A stretch of 16,367 nt of DNA from CAYRCJ01 sp964422785. GTDB lineage: Bacteria; Patescibacteriota; Minisyncoccia; UBA11713; 2-01-FULL-45-33. Where the stretch lies: assembly GCA_964422785.1 (NCBI GenBank), contig CAYRCJ010000015.1:1-16367 (forward strand). Direction: 5' to 3'. Under the pieces are notes generated by a model. The model was not told where the DNA came from. It ran no database searches and saw nothing but the letters and a program-made list of their open reading frames with translations. A program made the translations under genes and the position numbers. Numbering within the stretch: position 1 is the first letter of the stretch; each line of letters starts with the position of its first letter. Shown here one piece after another: positions 12,489 to 16,367 of the stretch.

Positions 12489-13478
12489 TTAATTTTTTTC
12501 CAAAAAGTCAAAAACCATCTCATTTTGAAGCCTGCCGAAAAGGTAATCGCGGATTGCCTCCGGCGAAGCATTGCGCCGTTCCTCCTCTTTTAAACTGCGC
12601 AAGATTTTATCAGTTTCTTCCTCCAGCTTTGCCATGCTCGGGCTGAGGCTTTCTTTTTTGGCGATCTCCCGGAGGATCAATCCGAACCTGGCGCGTTTCA
12701 AAGACTGGTCTTCCCAATCTTTTCTTAAATCATCCTCAGTTTTTTTAATATGCGCCAAATAATCTTCCCATTTTAGTCCCATATCTCCAAGGGAGGACTT
12801 GTATTCACCTAGCATTTTTTCTTTTTCATTTTCTATTAAAATTCTCGGGATTTCCATCTTTGAAGAGGAATTTATTTTTTCAATAATCTTTACTCTTTGA
12901 TCGCTCTGGGCTTTCATCTGTTTTTCATAAACTATGTTTTCAGCTATAAGTTTTTTTAACTCTTCTTCGTTGGAGCCGTTGTACGAGGAGTTGTTTTTTT
13001 TGACATATTCCAGAGCCTTTGACACTTCTTCTTCCGTGGCTGAAAGTTCACCTTTTGATTTTTCAGTATCTTCAATAATTTCCCGCGCGATTTTTTTGTA
13101 ATCCGGCAGTTTTATATCCCCGAGGATTATTGCAGATATTTTAAATTCCAGCGGATTTCCGCGCGCGATTTTTGTAATAGAGATTTCCGGCCGTCCGATG
13201 GGTTCGAGTTTCTCTTCTTTTATAATTTTAAGCCACGAGTCCCTGACCGCGAGCTCCACCGCTTCTTCTAAAATCTTGGCATCACCTATTTTTTCCAAAA
13301 TTATTTTTTCGGGTACCGCTCCCTTCCTGAATCCCGGGAGTTCAACATCGTTTTTTATATTTTTTATGGCCAAATTTAAAAACGGCTCAAATTCTTGAGT
13401 TTCCAATTTTACTTCTATTTCCAGTTTTCCTGCCTGACCGGCAGGCAGGGAGTCTGATATTTTTTTTATGTTGTACAT
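12489..13478 (-). CDS. tig: Trigger factor lacking the PPIase domain
   Basis: Ribosome-bound chaperone for nascent chains. At 329 aa it is about 100 residues shorter than E. coli trigger factor (432). The N-terminal ribosome-binding domain is present (about 19-125), with the signature GFRKGAVPEKI at 49-59. The linker (ATEEEVSKALEYVKKNN) then runs directly into the C-terminal helical substrate-binding domain (about 170-329), so the FKBP-type PPIase domain is absent. Ribosome docking and the chaperone cradle are kept; proline isomerase activity should be lost. Residues about 9-18 (DSLPAGQAGK) are encoded by a palindromic insert at 13429-13449. It is followed by clpP after 13 bases, and preceded by a hairpin at 13491-13512. 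Confidence 0.93.
   Translation of the reverse strand: MYNIKKISDSLPAGQAGKLEIEVKLETQEFEPFLNLAIKNIKNDVELPGFRKGAVPEKIILEKIGDAKILEEAVELAVRDSWLKIIKEEKLEPIGRPEISITKIARGNPLEFKISAIILGDIKLPDYKKIAREIIEDTEKSKGELSATEEEVSKALEYVKKNNSSYNGSNEEELKKLIAENIVYEKQMKAQSDQRVKIIEKINSSSKMEIPRILIENEKEKMLGEYKSSLGDMGLKWEDYLAHIKKTEDDLRKDWEDQSLKRARFGLILREIAKKESLSPSMAKLEEETDKILRSLKEEERRNASPEAIRDYLFGRLQNEMVFDFLEKN
13429..13449. repeat. Palindromic element inserted in frame at the start of tig
   Basis: Perfect 8-bp arms CCTGCCTG (13429-13436) and CAGGCAGG (13442-13449) with a 5-base centre ACCGG. On the coding strand it gives Leu-Pro-Ala-Gly-Gln-Ala-Gly. It interrupts the first strand of the ribosome-binding domain only ten residues from the start. 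Confidence 0.75.
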
Positions 13479-13490
13479 TAAATTGAGGAT

Positions 13491-13512
13491 AAAAGCCCCT
13501 CATGGGGCTTTT
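13491..13512 (-). terminator. Terminator or attenuator between the AAA+ gene and tig
   Basis: Perfect 9-bp stem AAAAGCCCC (13491-13499) / GGGGCTTTT (13504-13512) with a 4-base loop. On the minus strand it overlaps the last base of the AAA+ stop and ends in TTTTAT only 12 bases before the tig ATG. No promoter fits between it and tig, so it may act as a partial terminator. Confidence 0.75.
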
Positions 13513-14594
13513 TATATTAGATTTTCTTTAACTACTCTTTCTTTTGAGAATATAAAGTTTTCACGGTCTTCATTAAGGTCCACTCTTATAATGTCCCCCA
13601 AGCCTATTTGCCCTGTGGCTATCAGGTTGGACATCGGATAAACAAGATATTTTTCAATCGTGCGTTTCAAGTGGCGCGCGCCGTATTTTAAATCCGTTCC
13701 TTCTTGGAGGAGAAATTCCTTTACTTCCGCGGCGCATCTGAAAATAAATTGCCTGTCGGATTGCGAAGCCATAATTCTGTTTTGAACTTCGTTGAGCTCT
13801 ATTTCCAATACTTTTTGCAGATGCTGTCTGTTCAAAGTGCGAAAGACGACCACTTTATCGATTCTATTCATAAACTCCGGAGAAAATTTTCGTTTTGCCA
13901 CATCGGTGGCCGTACGATATATTTTTTGGTCTATATCCGGCAGATTGGATTCGTCTAATTTAACTCCGGACGTAAATCCGATTCCTCCGTTAAATAATTC
14001 AGCCATTTCAACAGCGCCAAGGTTTGAGGTCATTATTATTATAGATCTCGACAAATCAACCCTCCGATTATCTCCCAGAGTGAGAGTGGCTCTGTCGAGA
14101 ACACCCAGAAGAAGTTGCCACAAGGCTTCGTTGGCTTTTTCTATTTCATCAAATAGTATAAAACCCATTCTGATTCTGTCGGTGTGGTATTGATCAATCG
14201 CTTCCTGGGTTAGGATCGGCGGGGTCTCGCGATGTCCGAGATAGCCGGGAGGTGATCCGATCAATTTTGCGATTTCATGGCTATGTTGAAATTCTCCGCA
14301 ATCTATTTTTATAAAAGCGCGCGGACTCCCAAATAAAATTTCAGCAGAGGCCTCCACTACCCTGGTTTTGCCGGAGCCTGTCGGACCCAAAAAAAGCAAA
14401 TTGCCTATTGGGCGTCCCGGCATGCTCATCCCGGCCAGATATATTTGGTACATATTTACAATTCTACGCACCGCGCGATCCTGGCCGATTACTTTTCCGC
14501 TTAGCCTGCGCTCAAAATCGAGAACCTCGGGGCTTCTCATTTCCTGGTCGAGCACTATTTTTTCATAGACATAAGGCTTAGGGCCGCCGGTCAT
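13512..14594 (-). CDS. Single-ring Clp-type AAA+ ATPase (ClpA/ClpC/ClpB D2-like)
   Basis: Probable protein unfoldase, 360 aa from the ATG at 14594 (GAGGTG just upstream; a GTG at 14600 would add two residues). One AAA+ module: Walker A GPTGSGKT (70-77), pore loop GSPPGYLGH (Tyr118), Walker B FILFDEIEKA (145-154), sensor 1 MTSN (188-191), arginine finger in SPEFMNRID (Arg244), sensor 2 GARHLKR (305-311). The pore and Walker motifs match the second ring of ClpA/ClpB/ClpC, not ClpX. There is no N-domain, no D1 ring, no middle domain and no zinc finger. Between sensor 1 and the arginine finger it carries GGIGFTSG, placing an IGF tripeptide (205-207) where ClpA, ClpC and ClpX keep the loop that docks on ClpP. 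With tig and clpP directly downstream, a role as the ClpP partner is likely, but this is inference. Confidence 0.92.
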   Translation of the reverse strand: MTGGPKPYVYEKIVLDQEMRSPEVLDFERRLSGKVIGQDRAVRRIVNMYQIYLAGMSMPGRPIGNLLFLGPTGSGKTRVVEASAEILFGSPRAFIKIDCGEFQHSHEIAKLIGSPPGYLGHRETPPILTQEAIDQYHTDRIRMGFILFDEIEKANEALWQLLLGVLDRATLTLGDNRRVDLSRSIIIMTSNLGAVEMAELFNGGIGFTSGVKLDESNLPDIDQKIYRTATDVAKRKFSPEFMNRIDKVVVFRTLNRQHLQKVLEIELNEVQNRIMASQSDRQFIFRCAAEVKEFLLQEGTDLKYGARHLKRTIEKYLVYPMSNLIATGQIGLGDIIRVDLNEDRENFIFSKERVVKENLI

Positions 14595-14649
14595 AACCAC
14601 CTCTTTGCCCTGAGTAATATCGAAGGGCTTATCAAATATTTCTTTTTTA

Positions 14650-14677
14650 GTTATATAACTTTGACAATAAAAGTCAA
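14650..14677 (-). promoter_or_regulatory. Promoter of the AAA+-tig-clpP cluster, with two palindromes
   Basis: On the minus strand TTGACT (14677-14672), 16-base spacer, TATAAC (14655-14650). The -35 lies in an inverted repeat TTGAC-7-GTCAA (14661-14677), and the -10 lies in the perfect palindrome GTTATATAAC (14650-14659). Predicted start is about 14643. The symmetry could mean a repressor site; it is not the CIRCE heat-shock sequence. Confidence 0.6.
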
Positions 14678-14683
14678 TTTTAT

Positions 14684-16367
14684 CTAGAGCAAAAATTTGA
14701 CCGCCAAAAGCGCTACGATATTTACCACTTTTATCATCGGATTGATTGCCGGGCCGGCGGTGTCTTTGTAAGGATCACCTACGGTGTCTCCGGTTACCGC
14801 CGCTTGGTGAGCGGGCGAACCCTTGCCTCCGAAATTTCCTTCTTCAATGTATTTTTTGGCGTTATCCCACGCGGCGCCTCCGGATGTCATTGAGATTGCC
14901 AAGAATAACCCGGTGACAATCACTCCAATCAGAAGTCCGCCCAAGGCTTTATTTCCCAGCAGAAATGCCACAGCGAGTGTTATTAAAATCGGAAGAATCG
15001 CCGGAGCTATCATTTGGCGGAGCGCGGCTTTTGTTACGATGTCTACCGTGCGCGCGTAATCCGGCTTCGCGGTCCGTTCCATAATTCCTTTTATTTCTTT
15101 AAATTGTCTGCGTACTTCCACCACAACGCTTTCCGCGCTTTTGCCGACTGCTCTCATCGCCAAAGATCCGAATATATAAGGAATCATTCCTCCAATAAAA
15201 ATTCCGGCGACGACCAATGGGTCAGATAATTCAAAGGCCACGGTTCTTCCCAGACTTTGAAGTTCGGATACGTAAGATGCAAAAAGCACCATCGCCGCAA
15301 GACCGGCGGAAGCAATCGCATAACCTTTGGTTATAGCTTTGGTTGTGTTGCCGACGGCATCCAACGGATCTGTGATTTCGCGGACGTTTTTTGGAAGTCC
15401 GGCCATTTCCGCAATTCCTCCCGCGTTGTCGGTAATCGGACCAAAAGAATCTATCGCCACTATCATCCCCGCCATCGAGAGCATTGCTACGGAAGCGATG
15501 GCGATCCCGTAGAGTCCGGCGAGTTCAAAGGCCGCAAAAGCCCCGAGAGAAATGATTACCGCCGGAAGACTGACGGATTCGAGAGAAATGGCCAGCCCCA
15601 TGATAATATTTGTGCCGTGACCGGATTTTGAACTTTCAGCAATAGATTTTACAGGCCGGAAATTTTTTGAGGTGTAATATTCCGTTATCAAAACCATCAG
15701 CAGCGTTATCAGGAGGCCCACCAAAGAGGCCAAAAAATATCTGAACGACAGGCCGGGGATTTTAACTATATTTGAAAACCATTGAGTTGCCTGGCTGCCC
15801 GGACTCACCACCAGATTTTTTATTATCCAGTAGAAAGATGCCGCCGCGATGATTCCGGACGCGACCAAGCCTTTATAGAGGCCGAGCATGATTTTATCTC
15901 CCGCCACTCTCACAAACCAAAAACCTATAATAGAAGCCCATATTGCCGAGGCGCCCATTAATATAGGAAGAAGAATCGCGGCGCCCGCTCCGACAAATAT
16001 CGCGTTTCCCAAAAGCATTCCCGCGATCAGGGTGATGGCGTATGTTTCAAAAAGATCAGCGGCCATTCCGGCGCAATCTCCGACATTATCTCCCACGTTG
16101 TCAGCGATGACAGCCGGGTTTCTTGGATCATCCTCCGGAATTCCCGCCTCAACTTTTCCAACCAAATCAGCGCCCACGTCCGCGGCTTTGGTATAAATTC
16201 CCCCTCCCAATCTGGAAAAAACAGAAATCAAAGATCCGCCGAATCCCACGCCGATGAGCGCCGATAAGTCGTGGGTTAGTTTCCAAAAAATTGTAACAAC
16301 CAAAAGCCCCAAGCCAACCACCAAAAATCCTGTCACAGCTCCCCCGCGAAATGCCAAGTTAAAAGCT
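14684..16367 (-). CDS. hppA: Membrane-bound proton-pumping pyrophosphatase (5' end outside the window)
   Basis: Integral membrane enzyme that hydrolyses pyrophosphate to pump ions. About 561 residues are visible; the family has 660-700, so roughly the first 100-130 are missing beyond the right edge, where the frame stays open. Residue numbers count from the Leu codon at 16357. Substrate-site motifs: DVGADLVGKVEAG (60-72) with EDDPRNPAVIADNVGDNVGD (75-94), DSFGPITDNAGGIAEM (303-318), and GDTVGDPYKDTAGPAINP (523-540). Many Gly/Ala-rich hydrophobic helices are visible. The sequence NTTKAITKG has Lys340 and Thr343 at the two positions that distinguish K+-independent enzymes (K/T) from K+-dependent ones (A/A), so it should be the K+-independent, proton-pumping type. 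It suits a small genome saving ATP by using pyrophosphate from biosynthesis. Confidence 0.97.
   Translation of the reverse strand, partial: AFNLAFRGGAVTGFLVVGLGLLVVTIFWKLTHDLSALIGVGFGGSLISVFSRLGGGIYTKAADVGADLVGKVEAGIPEDDPRNPAVIADNVGDNVGDCAGMAADLFETYAITLIAGMLLGNAIFVGAGAAILLPILMGASAIWASIIGFWFVRVAGDKIMLGLYKGLVASGIIAAASFYWIIKNLVVSPGSQATQWFSNIVKIPGLSFRYFLASLVGLLITLLMVLITEYYTSKNFRPVKSIAESSKSGHGTNIIMGLAISLESVSLPAVIISLGAFAAFELAGLYGIAIASVAMLSMAGMIVAIDSFGPITDNAGGIAEMAGLPKNVREITDPLDAVGNTTKAITKGYAIASAGLAAMVLFASYVSELQSLGRTVAFELSDPLVVAGIFIGGMIPYIFGSLAMRAVGKSAESVVVEVRRQFKEIKGIMERTAKPDYARTVDIVTKAALRQMIAPAILPILITLAVAFLLGNKALGGLLIGVIVTGLFLAISMTSGGAAWDNAKKYIEEGNFGGKGSPAHQAAVTGDTVGDPYKDTAGPAINPMIKVVNIVALLAVKFLL

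Noticed and set aside
14661..14686. TTGACA on the plus strand in the hppA-AAA+ gap as an antisense promoter
   Set aside because: No -10 box at suitable spacing; the motif is explained by the inverted repeat on the minus-strand promoter.

Overview
The window reads as a piece of the chromosome of a small-genome, moderately AT-rich bacterium, most likely a Candidate Phyla Radiation (Patescibacteria, Parcubacteria-like) member. The signs are a stripped-down set of housekeeping genes, a trigger factor without its PPIase domain, a single-ring Clp-type ATPase beside tig-clpP, short in-frame palindromic inserts inside conserved proteins, and several small orphan genes. This lineage call is inference: there is no rRNA or other marker in the window. 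TGA serves as a stop codon (285-aa gene), so the code looks standard. No tRNA, rRNA, CRISPR array or insertion sequence was seen. No gene-free stretch exceeds 300 bases; the longest, about 194 bases before pnp, holds two back-to-back promoters and a hairpin.

Layout. 1-375: the end of a small unknown gene and a 31-aa membrane microprotein, closed by a terminator. 385-1281 (-): XerC/D-type tyrosine recombinase. 1348-2125 (+): rpsO (ribosomal protein S15) and an NYN-domain putative RNase. 2155-3199 (-): two coupled orphan genes (285 aa and 68 aa). 3394-5598 (+): pnp (PNPase). 5690-5983 and 6117-6701 (+): two orphan genes, each with a strong ribosome-binding site and a terminator. 6719-9041 (-): rny (RNase Y) overlapping an alpha/beta hydrolase. 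9163-10200 (-): a 345-aa orphan. 10255-11826 (+): gpmI (cofactor-independent phosphoglycerate mutase). 11828-14594 (-): clpP, tig and a Clp-type AAA+ ATPase. 14684-16367 (-): hppA (membrane pyrophosphatase), running off the right edge.

Two functional themes stand out. RNA turnover: S15, an NYN nuclease, PNPase and RNase Y lie within 8 kb, and the rpsO-pnp pair that is adjacent in many bacteria is here separated by an NYN gene and an opposing orphan pair. Protein quality control: the usual tig-clpP neighbourhood is present, but the partner unfoldase is one ClpA/C-D2-like module carrying an IGF motif where ClpP-docking ATPases have theirs, and ClpP has Asn at the position of the catalytic Asp.

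Signals also divide the genes. Several conserved genes (rpsO, gpmI, xerC) have a -10-like box 6-8 bases before the ATG and no Shine-Dalgarno, suggesting leaderless transcripts. Most orphan genes have strong Shine-Dalgarno sites. No new multi-gene defence or mobile system is evident; the most unusual items are the in-frame palindromic inserts, the minimal Clp machine, and the 285-aa orphan with a possible HU/CCDC81-like segment.
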